A stretch of DNA of 22,538 nt from an uncultured Clostridia bacterium (GCA_945936265.1 CAMETB010000007.1:1-22538), one strand, 5' to 3'; counted from the stretch's first letter, positions 1 through 8,683 are shown. The notes: a model not told the origin generated them from the letters alone. A program made the numbers and translations.

Positions 1-1131
1 GATTATGTAAATCCTTTTGAGGAGTATCTTAACTCTCTGCGCTCATCCGACTTTGATGTAATGATAGCGTCGGGCGGCGGAAGAATGGTTATCACCATGG
101 ACAGATACGAGGCAAACTGGGGTATGGTCGAGCTCGGCTGGAAGACGCACGTGCTTGGCGAGGGCAGACAGTTTGCAAGCGCAAAGGAAGCAATAGAGGC
201 TTACAGAAACGAATATAAGGTAATAGACCAGGATCTTCCTCCGTTTGTAATAGCAAAGGACGGCAAACCCGTCGGCACGATAAACGACGGAGACAGCGTG
301 ATTTTTTACAATTTCAGAGGCGACCGTGCAATAGAAATATCCAAAGCGTTTGACGATAAGAATTTTGATAAGTTTGACAGGGTACGCTATCCGAGCGTTG
401 TATATGCGGGTATGCTCGAATACGATGGAGATCTTCATATACCCTCAAAGTATCTTGTAAATCCGCCGGAGATAACGAACACAATGGGCGAATATCTCTC
501 AGGTACCGGGATTTCACAGCTTGCCATTTCCGAAACGCAGAAATACGGACACGTGACGTACTTCTGGAACGGAAACAGGAGCGGAAAGTTTGACGAAAAA
601 CTCGAAACTTATATAGAGATACGCTCCGACGTTGTTCCATTCGAACAAAGACCGTGGATGAAATGCGCCGAGATAACCGATAAGCTCATAGAGTGCTTAA
701 GGAGTGGCAAATACGCTTGTCTGAGAGTCAACTTCCCGAATGGCGATATGGTGGGACATACCGGTAACCTTTTGGCAACACGTTGTTCAATGGAGGCGCT
801 TGACCTTCAGTTAAAGAGGATTATAGACGTCGTTGACGAACTTCACGGAGTGGCGCTTATAACCGCCGACCACGGAAACGCCGACGAAATGTATGAACTT
901 GACAAGAAGGGCAACCTGAAAAAGAATGCTGACGGCACTTACAAGGCTAAAACGAGCCATACGTTGAATCCCGTACCGTTTATCATTTACGACAATTTCT
1001 ACAAAGATAAATACACGGTAAAGGCGGACGATGGCAAATTCGGACTTTCCGACGTTGCCGCAACCGTTGTAAACTTCCTCGGATATGAGAAGCCTTCTAT
1101 GTGGGACGAATCAATAATAGAGATTAAATAA
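1..1131 (+). CDS. gpmI: 2,3-bisphosphoglycerate-independent phosphoglycerate mutase, 3' part (5' end outside window)
   Basis: Cofactor-independent phosphoglycerate mutase interconverts 3- and 2-phosphoglycerate in lower glycolysis in the cytoplasm, using two Mn ions and a phosphoserine intermediate. The frame is open from base 1, before the first ATG at 61, so the gene is cut by the window edge. The visible 376 residues include the substrate-loop block around RYEANWGMVELGW, the metal-binding TADHGNADEM box near codon 291, and the SHTLNPVPF box that supplies another metal ligand. The N-terminal part with the phosphorylated Ser lies upstream. The gene ends in TAA and is followed three bases later by a strong hairpin terminator, so it is the last gene of its unit. 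Family identity is clear. It belongs to the longer subtype with the RYEANW box. Confidence 0.95.
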   Translation, partial: DYVNPFEEYLNSLRSSDFDVMIASGGGRMVITMDRYEANWGMVELGWKTHVLGEGRQFASAKEAIEAYRNEYKVIDQDLPPFVIAKDGKPVGTINDGDSVIFYNFRGDRAIEISKAFDDKNFDKFDRVRYPSVVYAGMLEYDGDLHIPSKYLVNPPEITNTMGEYLSGTGISQLAISETQKYGHVTYFWNGNRSGKFDEKLETYIEIRSDVVPFEQRPWMKCAEITDKLIECLRSGKYACLRVNFPNGDMVGHTGNLLATRCSMEALDLQLKRIIDVVDELHGVALITADHGNADEMYELDKKGNLKKNADGTYKAKTSHTLNPVPFIIYDNFYKDKYTVKADDGKFGLSDVAATVVNFLGYEKPSMWDESIIEIK

Positions 1132-1134
1132 ATC

Positions 1135-1170
1135 TTTTCGGGCGACCGCAATAACGGTCGCCCGAAAAAG
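1135..1170 (+). terminator. Rho-independent terminator of gpmI
   Basis: An inverted repeat with arms 1135-1148 and 1155-1168 (core GGGCGACCG / CGGTCGCCC, loop CAATAA) starts four bases after the gpmI stop. The outer arms are T-rich on the left and A-rich on the right, so it could work in both directions, although there is no convergent gene here. Confidence 0.85.
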
Positions 1171-1205
1171 TGAAGAGTGAATAGTGAAGAGTGAAAAGTG
1201 AAGAA
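1171..1205. repeat. Five-unit heptamer tandem repeat (TGAARAG-like)
   Basis: Five consecutive 7-bp units read TGAAGAG, TGAATAG, TGAAGAG, TGAAAAG and TGAAGAA. The array sits between the gpmI terminator and the ribosome site of the next gene. It contains in-frame stop codons (TGA, TAG) and is not coding. Confidence 0.9.
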
Positions 1206-1221
1206 GTAAGGGGGAGAAAGC

Positions 1222-1860
1222 GTGCAGATATATTACGAGGACGAGGATATTGTCATTTGCGAAAAACCGTACGGAGTGTCGTCGCAGTCAAGCGGAGGCG
1301 AAAATATGATTGACGCTTTGCGTCAAAGCTGCAGATGCGATATATATCCTGTACACAGGCTTGATATAACGACTGACGGCGTTATGATCTATGCGAAAAA
1401 CAGACACTCCGCCGCTTTTTTCTCTGATAATTCACTTGAGAAACGGTTTGAGAAGGAATATCTTTGCGTCGTTCACGGAATTACCGAGCCGGTGGGAGAG
1501 ATGACGGACCTTTTGTGGCACGACAGGATAAAAAACAAAACCTTTGTCGTAAATTCGACACGCACAGGGGTAAAAGAAGCAAAACTTGCATTCCGAACTC
1601 TCGAAACCGATGTTGAAAAATCACTTTCTCTTGTAAAAGTAAAACTTTTTACGGGGAGAACGCATCAGATAAGGGCGCAGTTTGCAAGCCGCTCACACGT
1701 TCTGTACGGTGACGGAAAATACGGAGCAAAGGATAACGGCAAAATAGCGCTTCACTCCTACAAAATTACTTTTACGCACCCGACAAGCAAAAAAGAGATG
1801 ATCTTTAAGTCCTTGCCGAGCGGAGAAATATTTAAACTCTTTGACATGGAAAATTTATAA
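1222..1860 (+). CDS. RluA-family RNA pseudouridine synthase
   Basis: This enzyme should isomerise a uridine in rRNA or tRNA to pseudouridine. The 212-aa protein carries the family hallmark HRLD at 45-48, with D48 the expected catalytic aspartate, followed by a TTDGVMIYAK variant of the usual TSGLLVFAK stretch. The second signature, GRTHQIR, is at 145-151. There is no N-terminal S4 domain, so it is one of the short RluA-type proteins, and the target nucleotide cannot be read from sequence. The start is GTG at 1222, chosen because GGGGAG lies five bases upstream and no ATG fits. It is separated from gpmI by a terminator and a heptamer repeat. It ends 24 bp from the stop of the convergent phosphate transporter, with no obvious terminator between them. 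Confidence 0.93.
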   Translation: MQIYYEDEDIVICEKPYGVSSQSSGGENMIDALRQSCRCDIYPVHRLDITTDGVMIYAKNRHSAAFFSDNSLEKRFEKEYLCVVHGITEPVGEMTDLLWHDRIKNKTFVVNSTRTGVKEAKLAFRTLETDVEKSLSLVKVKLFTGRTHQIRAQFASRSHVLYGDGKYGAKDNGKIALHSYKITFTHPTSKKEMIFKSLPSGEIFKLFDMENL

Positions 1861-1884
1861 AATATCCTTTCAAGTGTCGATTTT

Positions 1885-2877
1885 TCAGTATATACATACG
1901 AATAAAAGCGTCAGTAAGTACCCGAGCATAAAGCACACGGGAAAAGTTATAACGGAGACTGCCAGAACGGATGCGGCGGTCTTTTTGTTTACTTTTTCGC
2001 GGTCGGAAACGCCTGCGCCTATTACGGAGCAGGCTTTTATATTGCTCGTACTTACGGGAAAACCGAGAATGGAAGATATAAAAAGCGATACGGAGGCGCA
2101 TATATCCGAGACAAAACCGCGCCTGAAATCAAGCTTTACAGTATTTTCCCCGAGAGATTTTATTATCCTGCCTCCACCGAGCGACGTGCCGAGTGCCATT
2201 ATTGCGGAAACCGTGAGAATAAGCGACACGGGGATGGAAAAACCGATACTCTCTTTACCCGAATTTATAAGAAAGAGCATTATTCCTATAAATTTCTGAC
2301 CGTCCTGCGCACCGTGCATAAACGAGGTGGTGATACAGGTAAAAACCTGCAACTGTCTGTATGGTAACTTGTCTTTTCTGAAAAGTTTTGACGAAAAGAA
2401 TGAGAGAGCAAAGGCAAAAAGCGATGAGAGTATCGTAAAAACAATGATTTGAAGAAATTTTTCACCTGTTGAAAACGAGCCGTGGAGCGCAAGCGAGGCG
2501 CCTGCAAGAGAGGCTATCATGGCGTGGCTCTCGCTTGAGGGCATACCAAAATACCATGCTACAACTCCGAAAATTATAATCGAGGCAAAAGAAGCGCAAA
2601 AGGCACATATGCCGAAAGGCCCGTCAAATCCGGCAAGCGAAAAGACGCATTCTGCAACAGAGGAATTGACAATTGAGATAAGAAAAACGCCGCCGAAATT
2701 GAACACGGCGGAAATAAGACATGCGCTTTTCATGGAGACGGCACCGGAGCAAACAGGTGAGGCTATGGCGTTCGGCGCGTCGGTAAAGCCGTTTACGAAA
2801 ATCACTCCGAGGGAGAGCAAAAGCGCAAAAACTCCCCATGAAGTATAGAAAATTCCCGAAAAAGAATTAAAAAACAT
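1885..2877 (-). CDS. PiT-family inorganic phosphate transporter
   Basis: This is a cation-coupled phosphate permease of the inner membrane. The 330-aa protein is hydrophobic throughout, with about ten predicted spans. It has the two duplicated PiT signatures: NGFTDAPNAIA at about 29-39 and MHGAQDGQK at about 187-195. The second copy has Gln where many members have Asn (HGAND). The reading frame extends 32 codons further upstream, but ATG at 2877 is preferred because GGAGG lies four bases before it and the protein then opens directly into the first hydrophobic segment. No PhoU-like partner gene is adjacent. Whether Na+ or H+ is the coupling ion cannot be judged. The gene is divergent from the amidase-domain gene, with only 73 bp between starts, and no convincing -35/-10 pair stands out there. 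Confidence 0.92.
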   Translation of the reverse strand: MFFNSFSGIFYTSWGVFALLLSLGVIFVNGFTDAPNAIASPVCSGAVSMKSACLISAVFNFGGVFLISIVNSSVAECVFSLAGFDGPFGICAFCASFASIIIFGVVAWYFGMPSSESHAMIASLAGASLALHGSFSTGEKFLQIIVFTILSSLFAFALSFFSSKLFRKDKLPYRQLQVFTCITTSFMHGAQDGQKFIGIMLFLINSGKESIGFSIPVSLILTVSAIMALGTSLGGGRIIKSLGENTVKLDFRRGFVSDICASVSLFISSILGFPVSTSNIKACSVIGAGVSDREKVNKKTAASVLAVSVITFPVCFMLGYLLTLLFVCIY

Positions 2878-2950
2878 TATACCTCCGCAGGCGTGGACAG
2901 ACACATAATACCGCCTTTTACATAAGATATATTTATCGGGAGGTAGTTTT

Positions 2951-3631
2951 ATGATACTTGAGAAAGAATACATAAGGGAAAGAGCGGTAATGTACGCAAG
3001 AAAATACGCTTTTGTGAGAAATCCGCTGTTTTACTCGTTTGCGGGGATAGGCGGAAACTGTACGAATTTTGTTTCACAGTGCGTTCTGGCAGGCAGTTGC
3101 GTTATGAATTTTACGCCGGTTTACGGTTGGTATTATCTCTCTACGAACAGGCGCTCTGCATCGTGGACCGGAGTTGATTATTTTTACAATTTCATGATTT
3201 TCAACGAGGGTGTGGGACCTTATGGAAGGGACGCTACCATCGAGGAGGCAATGATAGGAGATATTATACAGCTTCAGAATTCCAGCGGTGCATTTTATCA
3301 TACGCTCATAATAAGCAAAATAGAAGACGGAGAAATTTACATATGTGCAAACTCAAACGACGCGCTTGACAGACCGCTTTCAAGCTACAATTATGCAGCG
3401 TTCAGGGTAATACATATAATGGGTGTAAGATACGATACTTCATTTTTATTCGATTGCTTTGAATATCTCTATTCTCCTCCTTTACCCGAAATAAACGTGC
3501 AAAATCCGCCTGAGAGTGCAGATAATGCGCCTCGTATGCAATCGGAAACTCCACAAGAAGCACCGGACGCAACACAGCAGGGTCAGGGTGAGGCGCCGAC
3601 ACCCGAGCCTGCGCCGCAGGAAGAAGGATGA
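2951..3631 (+). CDS. Amidase-domain protein (putative amidase_6 type) with a Pro/Glu/Gln-rich tail
   Basis: Residues 1 to about 165 match the pattern of the putative amidase domain family PF12671. The GGNCTNFVSQC box (C37 the likely nucleophile) is followed by GWYY, SW and a histidine at YH117, which gives a Cys/His arrangement as in papain-like or CHAP-like peptidoglycan amidases. From about 176 on the chain changes to a low-complexity stretch rich in Pro, Glu, Gln and Ala that ends the 226-aa protein. No signal peptide or membrane segment is visible. That is odd for a cell-wall enzyme; in related proteins the domain often sits behind an export signal or in sporulation proteins. The start at ATG 2951 follows GGGAGGT by about six bases. 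The substrate is unknown, and the assignment rests on motif recognition. Confidence 0.78.
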   Translation: MILEKEYIRERAVMYARKYAFVRNPLFYSFAGIGGNCTNFVSQCVLAGSCVMNFTPVYGWYYLSTNRRSASWTGVDYFYNFMIFNEGVGPYGRDATIEEAMIGDIIQLQNSSGAFYHTLIISKIEDGEIYICANSNDALDRPLSSYNYAAFRVIHIMGVRYDTSFLFDCFEYLYSPPLPEINVQNPPESADNAPRMQSETPQEAPDATQQGQGEAPTPEPAPQEEG

Positions 3632-3754
3632 CACAATGGACGAAAAAGCAAAGACGCATAATGCGGACTGACCTCAAAAAACCCGAAAAATATGATAACA
3701 ACATCAATAAAAAGTTATTAATAAAAAAATATTTGTAAATTTTGTACAAAACTA

Positions 3755-3783
3755 TTGAAATCTTTCGTGATATAGTGTATTAT
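3755..3783 (+). promoter_or_regulatory. Sigma-A promoter of the glycosidase lipoprotein
   Basis: TTGAAA (3755-3760), a 17-bp spacer and TATTAT (3778-3783). It is followed by GGAGG at 3804-3808 and ATG at 3816. Confidence 0.75.
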
Positions 3784-3815
3784 ATAAACAGCATAAAAAT
3801 TTCGGAGGAAATCAA

Positions 3816-6329
3816 ATGAAAAGAAAATTGCTGTCGGTAATTGCCGTTATCATGATGATTCTACTGCTTTTACCGATTATCACTTCATGTTCATGCACTC
3901 TGACACCCGGTCCGGACGATACCGAAACGGATACGGGAACGGGCGATGACACGGGCAAAGACACCGGCAAAGACACGGGCAAAGATACCGGTAAAGATAC
4001 CGGAGAAGAAAGCGGGGAGGATATAAATCCCATAACTCCGGATACATCCGAGGCAAAATCCGCTCCATCATTGAGATGGCTCCGCATAACAAAAATCTCT
4101 TCGGATTCTATTACATTGAAGGTAAACACAATCGGAGAGAATATTGAATTTGATGTAAGGTATTCGGATTCCGAAATTACGGACGAAAACTTTGACAGTG
4201 CAACAAAGGCAGATCCTCAGGTAATCTCAGGCGAAGGATATGCGAAAATAACCGTCAAGGGCATTACGGCAGATGCTGAAAACAAGCATTACATAGCCGT
4301 AAGAGCAAAGTCGGGCGGGGCAAGCACCAAAGTTGAGTGCGTAAGAGCCGGCGGACTTGAGATAATACCCGTCAATTACGGTGAGGTAAATGCCGTATAT
4401 GCCGGTCAGGTCAACAGAGACTTTGCGTCAAAACTTTTTGACGAGCAGGATATTTCAGATCCTCTGAACAAAAAAGGAACTATTCCTTCGTCCGGATATT
4501 CTTTGACATATAAAGGCAAAACCATAAAGGATGCGGTTTACAATCCGGCAGAAGAGCACGCAAATATTGTATTCAAGCCTGTAATAGATCTTGAATATAA
4601 GACTTACGTTGAGTGCATATATGTTTATTACGGCCAGAATGCATATCCTATAACCGTAAGGACGTCGGATAAGACGGTAAGTTACGACAAGCCGGAAGAA
4701 TGGATCGCATCTTCTGAAACGGTAACTGACACAAAGGCTAATTCCTGGAACAGAATAGACATAGGCAAAGAGGTACAGTATATTCTCCTTGAATACAAGA
4801 ACGGCGAAATACCCACAGAGGTTCTTGTTTACGGATATTATACCGCTGAAGGAGACACAATAGTTACCACCAAGGCACACGCTCTTCCCACCGTGGGTGA
4901 GATGATGGGTATGTGTGCGCTTGTAAACTGCGATGTTGCCAAACTTATGCCTGCAGGCGTTGTACGTGAATATCATAATGTTGGATGGAGCTACTCTTAT
5001 CAGAGTTTCCCAACGAGTTTTGTAACTTTCGCTTCGCCTCACGGACTTACAGACAACCACTATAACACATGGGTGGATAATTACTTGAATGTAGTTCCAT
5101 GCTTACAGTGGAAAGCGGGAGATAAGGACGAGGTAGCGCACGTATATGATCCTTCCACCGGTAAACTCAAAACGGACATTGCTTCTTATTCCGAGAAATT
5201 TGATCCGGAAACATATATCGGATATGCGGCGTTTGTATTCAACTATGCCGCAAGATATGGCAGCAACGCGTCCGACGCGCTTGCGACAATAATAAAAAAT
5301 CGCGTAAGCACAGATGCAAAAATGGGAACGGAATGTATCACATGGATAGAACTCGGAAATGAGCCTAATGGAGAGGACGCCAGCGGATATAATGCATATC
5401 AGCTTGCCGCTCTTACGTCCGCGGCATACGACGGACATGTAAAGACGATAGGTTCGAAGTATTTCAGAGATAGCGAATATTTCTTCGGCGGAAAGAACGC
5501 AGACCCCAATATCAAACTTGCAATGGCGGGAGTTGCGGGAATACAGAACGTCATGGTAGGAACGATGGTTTACTGGATGAAAGCCAACCGTTCCGACGGA
5601 TCTGTCGCTATGGACGCATTCAATGTTCACACATATTTCCCGAGAACATTTGTTATGAACGGACAAAAAATAACGGTCGGTATATCCCCCGAGGAATTCG
5701 GCCTTGCGGACGCTATGTCCAAACTTGTAAACTTCAGAGATAAGTACTATCCCGAAAAAGAGGTATGGCTTACCGAGTTCGGTTGGGATACGGCGCAGAG
5801 TTATGTGGCGCCTACCGCAGCCCATGCGTACGGAGAATACACAGGACGTCAGGTACAGGCAATGTGGCTTGTAAGGGCTTACCTTATCCTTTCCGCTATC
5901 GGTGTAGATAAGGCTACGATGTTTACTGGCGAACCTGATCATGTCAATGAGGATACGAATGTCGGAAAATATGGTACTTGCGGACTTATCGCTCGCGACG
6001 GAACCAAAAAAGATTCGTTCTTCTATGTGTACACTCTTAAGAACACTCTCGGCGGATATACATTCGTAAGAGAGATAGACGCAGGTACACCGGATGTATG
6101 GATATATGAATATCAGAACGCGGACGGCGATATCGCGTATGCGCTCTGGTGCCCGACCTCTGACGGTACGAAAGTCAATAATTTCAAGCTCAATATAAAT
6201 GCAAACGGAGCAACTCTCGTTGAAAATGTCAACGGAGCAACCGAGGGTAAAAAGACTGAACTTGATGTTGTGGATAAGACAGTTACCGTAAACGTATCGG
6301 AGAATCCTATCTATATACTCGTTAAATAA
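3816..6329 (+). CDS. Surface lipoprotein with clan GH-A type glycoside hydrolase domain
   Basis: The 837-aa protein starts with a lysine-rich n-region, a hydrophobic stretch and a lipobox ending at C25 (ITSC), so it is probably a lipoprotein outside the membrane. Residues 45-64 form a DTGK tandem-repeat stalk. About 85-175 looks like a fibronectin-III-type beta domain. A second beta-rich segment follows to about 350. The C-terminal half resembles a clan GH-A (beta/alpha)8 barrel: ELGNEP puts the acid/base at E516 and WLTEFGW the nucleophile at E654, 138 residues apart, with an AFNVHTY box (H605) between them. I cannot place it in a numbered GH family. The natural substrate is probably a plant or host polysaccharide, which is inference. 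The gene has its own promoter and terminator and stands alone. Confidence 0.78.
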   Translation: MKRKLLSVIAVIMMILLLLPIITSCSCTLTPGPDDTETDTGTGDDTGKDTGKDTGKDTGKDTGEESGEDINPITPDTSEAKSAPSLRWLRITKISSDSITLKVNTIGENIEFDVRYSDSEITDENFDSATKADPQVISGEGYAKITVKGITADAENKHYIAVRAKSGGASTKVECVRAGGLEIIPVNYGEVNAVYAGQVNRDFASKLFDEQDISDPLNKKGTIPSSGYSLTYKGKTIKDAVYNPAEEHANIVFKPVIDLEYKTYVECIYVYYGQNAYPITVRTSDKTVSYDKPEEWIASSETVTDTKANSWNRIDIGKEVQYILLEYKNGEIPTEVLVYGYYTAEGDTIVTTKAHALPTVGEMMGMCALVNCDVAKLMPAGVVREYHNVGWSYSYQSFPTSFVTFASPHGLTDNHYNTWVDNYLNVVPCLQWKAGDKDEVAHVYDPSTGKLKTDIASYSEKFDPETYIGYAAFVFNYAARYGSNASDALATIIKNRVSTDAKMGTECITWIELGNEPNGEDASGYNAYQLAALTSAAYDGHVKTIGSKYFRDSEYFFGGKNADPNIKLAMAGVAGIQNVMVGTMVYWMKANRSDGSVAMDAFNVHTYFPRTFVMNGQKITVGISPEEFGLADAMSKLVNFRDKYYPEKEVWLTEFGWDTAQSYVAPTAAHAYGEYTGRQVQAMWLVRAYLILSAIGVDKATMFTGEPDHVNEDTNVGKYGTCGLIARDGTKKDSFFYVYTLKNTLGGYTFVREIDAGTPDVWIYEYQNADGDIAYALWCPTSDGTKVNNFKLNINANGATLVENVNGATEGKKTELDVVDKTVTVNVSENPIYILVK
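3948..4007 (+). repeat. In-frame 12-bp tandem repeat encoding DTGK units
   Basis: Five 12-bp units encode four DTGK and one DTGE just after the lipobox of the glycosidase lipoprotein. Third positions vary between units (ACG/ACC, GGC/GGT), so the repeat is not a very recent expansion. It probably forms a charged, flexible tether. On the other strand it gives a spurious Ser/Pro/Val-rich frame. Confidence 0.9.
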
Positions 6330-6353
6330 AGTTCAACAATAAAAAATAAAAAT

Positions 6354-6382
6354 GCCGCAGGTTTTCAGCCTGCGGCGTTTTT
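6354..6382 (+). terminator. Rho-independent terminator after the glycosidase gene
   Basis: GCCGCAGG (6354-6361), a 7-nt loop and CCTGCGGC (6369-6376), followed by G and a run of five T. It lies 24 bp after the stop codon. Confidence 0.9.
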
Positions 6383-6414
6383 GTCTGTGCTCTTTTGGGG
6401 CTTCAAATATTATT

Positions 6415-6921
6415 TTAATTTCTCTTTTCGATATTCAGCGAGTTTATCGTAACATCAAACGTATAATCCGGGCTTTCTATTTTTGCTCTTTCAGGCATGC
6501 CGTTTCCGTCGAAAGTCATAATGTATGTGCCTAGGGAGTTCTCAAATGAAAGCGTCCCGTCCACGCCTTCGCTTCTGACGGTTTTCACGCATTGTTCGTC
6601 GAGGTCAAATATGCCTATGAGAGCAAATATCCCTTTTAGTTTTTCCTTTTCAAAAGGTATCCTTATATCGCCGGATACGGCATAACATTCGTTCCCGTTA
6701 TACTCAAAGCAGACTCCGCAAAGTTCCTTGGGAGATAATACAGAGAGCGATTGAAAATCTTTTTTGCTCACTATCGTAACGTCGTATTTGCCGTTTACCG
6801 TACAGTTTGCCGTTATATCGTTTTCCTGATAGTCAAGGATACCGTACCGCCTTTCCTGCGTGCAGGAAATACCGAAAACAAGTGCAAAAAGCACAGCGAC
6901 GCATAAAAGCGATTTTTTCAT
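6415..6921 (-). CDS. Small putative lipoprotein, function unknown
   Basis: I do not recognise the family. The 168-aa product has a typical export signal: MKKS, then a hydrophobic core, then GISC, where the Cys about 20 residues in may be lipidated. The -3 residue is Gly rather than the usual Leu, so the lipobox is weak. The mature part reads as alternating beta segments, with a YTFDVTINSLNIEKRN end. Two ATGs are possible, 6927 and 6921. I prefer 6921 because GAGGGG then lies at normal spacing and the n-region becomes MKKS; an upstream GAGG could also serve 6927. It lies downstream of rny on the same strand but beyond that gene's terminator. A TATAAT-like box at 6944-6949 may give it its own promoter. 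The short distance to the convergent glycosidase gene says nothing firm about function. Confidence 0.6.
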   Translation of the reverse strand: MKKSLLCVAVLFALVFGISCTQERRYGILDYQENDITANCTVNGKYDVTIVSKKDFQSLSVLSPKELCGVCFEYNGNECYAVSGDIRIPFEKEKLKGIFALIGIFDLDEQCVKTVRSEGVDGTLSFENSLGTYIMTFDGNGMPERAKIESPDYTFDVTINSLNIEKRN

Positions 6922-6975
6922 TTCCATCCCCTCTTTCCTCTTTATTATATGAAAAGAGAAGTCAAAAAAGAATAA

Positions 6976-7011
6976 TATAAAAAGACTTGCACAAATTTCG
7001 GTCTGTGCAAG
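6976..7011 (-). terminator. Rho-independent terminator of rny
   Basis: Arms 6986-6993 and 7004-7011 (CTTGCACA / TGTGCAAG) form an 8-bp stem. On the minus strand the stem is followed by TCTTTTTAT. It begins 19 bp after the rny stop codon. Confidence 0.85.
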
Positions 7012-7029
7012 CCCATTTAATCTTAATAT

Positions 7030-8577
7030 TTACTTTGCGTAGTCTACGAATCGGCTTTCCCTTATGAGATTTACCTTTATCTGGCCGGGATATTCAAGCT
7101 CGGATTCTATCTTCTTTACTATATCGCGTGCGACAAGCGCCATCTTTTCGTCGTTTATCTGTTCGGGTTTTACCATGATGCGTATTTCTCTCCCCGCCTG
7201 AATGGCAAACGTCTTTTCAACTCCTTCAAAACTCTTTGCTATCTCTTCGAGTTTTTCAAGTCTCTTTATATAATTTTCAAGATTTTCTCTGCGTGCGCCG
7301 GGTCTTGCAGCCGATATTGCGTCGGCAGCCTGTACCAATACGGCTATTATCGTCTGCGGTTCAACATCGCCGTGATGAGCCTCAATGGCATGGATAACCT
7401 CCTTGGACTCTTTATACTTCTTCGCAATGTCTACGCCTATCTGTACATGAGAACCTTCAACCTCTGCGGTAAGAGCCTTTCCTATATCGTGGAGAAGCCC
7501 CGCTCTCTTTGCGAGCGTTACATCAGCGCCGAGTTCGGCAGCCATAACTCCGGCAAGCTCGGCAACCTCTATTGAGTGGTTAAGCACATTCTGACCGTAA
7601 CTCGTTCTGTATTTAAGACGACCGAGAAGTTTTACGAGCTCTATGTTAAGCCCGTGGACTCCGACCTCAAACACGGCTTTGTCTCCGGCTTGCTTTATCG
7701 AAGTTTCAACTTCTTTCTTAGCTTTTTCAACCGTTTCTTCTATTCTCGTAGGATGAATGCGCCCGTCGGATATAAGTTTCTCTATCGCAATTCTTGCAAT
7801 TTCACGGCGGACGGGATCAAATCCTGAAATGGTTATTGCCTCGGGAGTGTCGTCTATTATAAGTTCAACACCCGTGAGATTTTCAATTGAGCGAACATTT
7901 CTGCCCTCGCGCCCTATAATTCTGCCCTTCATTTCATCATTGGGAAGATTTACGACGGATATGGTGGCTTCGGCTACATGCTCAGCCGCACATTTTGCAA
8001 TAGCAAGAGAAATTATGTTCTTTGCCTTCTCATCTGCCTCTTCTTTGAACTCCTCTTCAAGTTCTATAAGTTTCTGGGCCTGTTCGTACTTTACCTCGTC
8101 CTCAAGATTCCTGATAAGGAGAGCTCTTGCCTCTTCAACACTGTACCCGGAAATCTTTTCGAGAAGTTTGAACTGTTCTTCTCTTATGTTTTTGATTTTT
8201 TCTCCGAGTTCTTCGTTCTCCTTGATTTTCTTTGCGAGCGCCTCCTCCTTCTTTTCCATTGCGTCGGACTTCTTATCGAGATTTTCTTCTTTTGAAGAGA
8301 GCCTCATTTCCTGACGCGTGAGTTCACTGCGCCTTTCTTTTACTTCGGTTTCAAAATCGTTCTTGGCGGCAAGAATTTCTTCTTTTGCCTCAAGTAACGT
8401 TTCTTTGCGCTTTGTTTCGGCGGCTTTTATTGCGTCCTCAAGCAATTTCTTTGCCTGATTTTCGGCAGAACCTATCTGCTTTTCCGCAACTCTTTTTCTT
8501 ATAAGAATACCGGCTATAATGCCGATAATAATACCCAAAGCAACGCCGACTATACCGAATATCCATTCGATATGCAT
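7030..8577 (-). CDS. rny: Ribonuclease Y
   Basis: RNase Y is the membrane-anchored endoribonuclease that starts decay of many mRNAs in Bacillota. The full 515-aa architecture is present. A single transmembrane helix spans about 5-26, followed by a long charged coiled coil to about 190. The KH domain carries GRIIGREGRNVRS at 218-230. The HD phosphohydrolase domain has N-H334 and the LLHDIGKA box with H363-D364, plus HH near 401 as further metal ligands. The length matches the family. The start is ATG at 8577 with AGGAGG about eight bases upstream. It is transcribed alone from a strong promoter at 8655-8683 through a leader of about 70 nt that contains a small hairpin followed by a T run, and it ends in its own terminator. 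Identification is secure. Confidence 0.98.
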   Translation of the reverse strand: MHIEWIFGIVGVALGIIIGIIAGILIRKRVAEKQIGSAENQAKKLLEDAIKAAETKRKETLLEAKEEILAAKNDFETEVKERRSELTRQEMRLSSKEENLDKKSDAMEKKEEALAKKIKENEELGEKIKNIREEQFKLLEKISGYSVEEARALLIRNLEDEVKYEQAQKLIELEEEFKEEADEKAKNIISLAIAKCAAEHVAEATISVVNLPNDEMKGRIIGREGRNVRSIENLTGVELIIDDTPEAITISGFDPVRREIARIAIEKLISDGRIHPTRIEETVEKAKKEVETSIKQAGDKAVFEVGVHGLNIELVKLLGRLKYRTSYGQNVLNHSIEVAELAGVMAAELGADVTLAKRAGLLHDIGKALTAEVEGSHVQIGVDIAKKYKESKEVIHAIEAHHGDVEPQTIIAVLVQAADAISAARPGARRENLENYIKRLEKLEEIAKSFEGVEKTFAIQAGREIRIMVKPEQINDEKMALVARDIVKKIESELEYPGQIKVNLIRESRFVDYAK

Positions 8578-8614
8578 GCTTTATACCTCCTATGTTGATT
8601 TTTCTTAAATTATG

Positions 8615-8636
8615 TAAAAAACGGTGTCGAACCGTT
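8615..8636 (-). promoter_or_regulatory. Terminator-like hairpin in the rny leader
   Basis: On the minus strand AACGGT (8636-8631), loop TCGAC and ACCGTT (8625-8620) form a 6-bp stem that runs into a total of six T. It lies between the rny promoter and its ribosome site. It could be a weak attenuator or a 5' stabilising hairpin; the stem is short. Confidence 0.4.
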
Positions 8637-8654
8637 GCACTTCTACATATAATA

Positions 8655-8683
8655 ATTTTATAATATACAGGTGACAATGTCAA
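8655..8683 (-). promoter_or_regulatory. Sigma-A promoter of rny
   Basis: On the minus strand TTGACA (8683-8678), a 17-bp spacer and TAAAAT (8660-8655). Confidence 0.8.

Noticed and set aside
3636..3671. 11-aa frame after the amidase-domain gene
   Set aside because: It is too short and has no recognisable product. It is probably chance.
3812..4129. Minus-strand Ser/Pro/Val repeat protein
   Set aside because: It is the antisense reading of the DTGK repeat in the lipoprotein gene.
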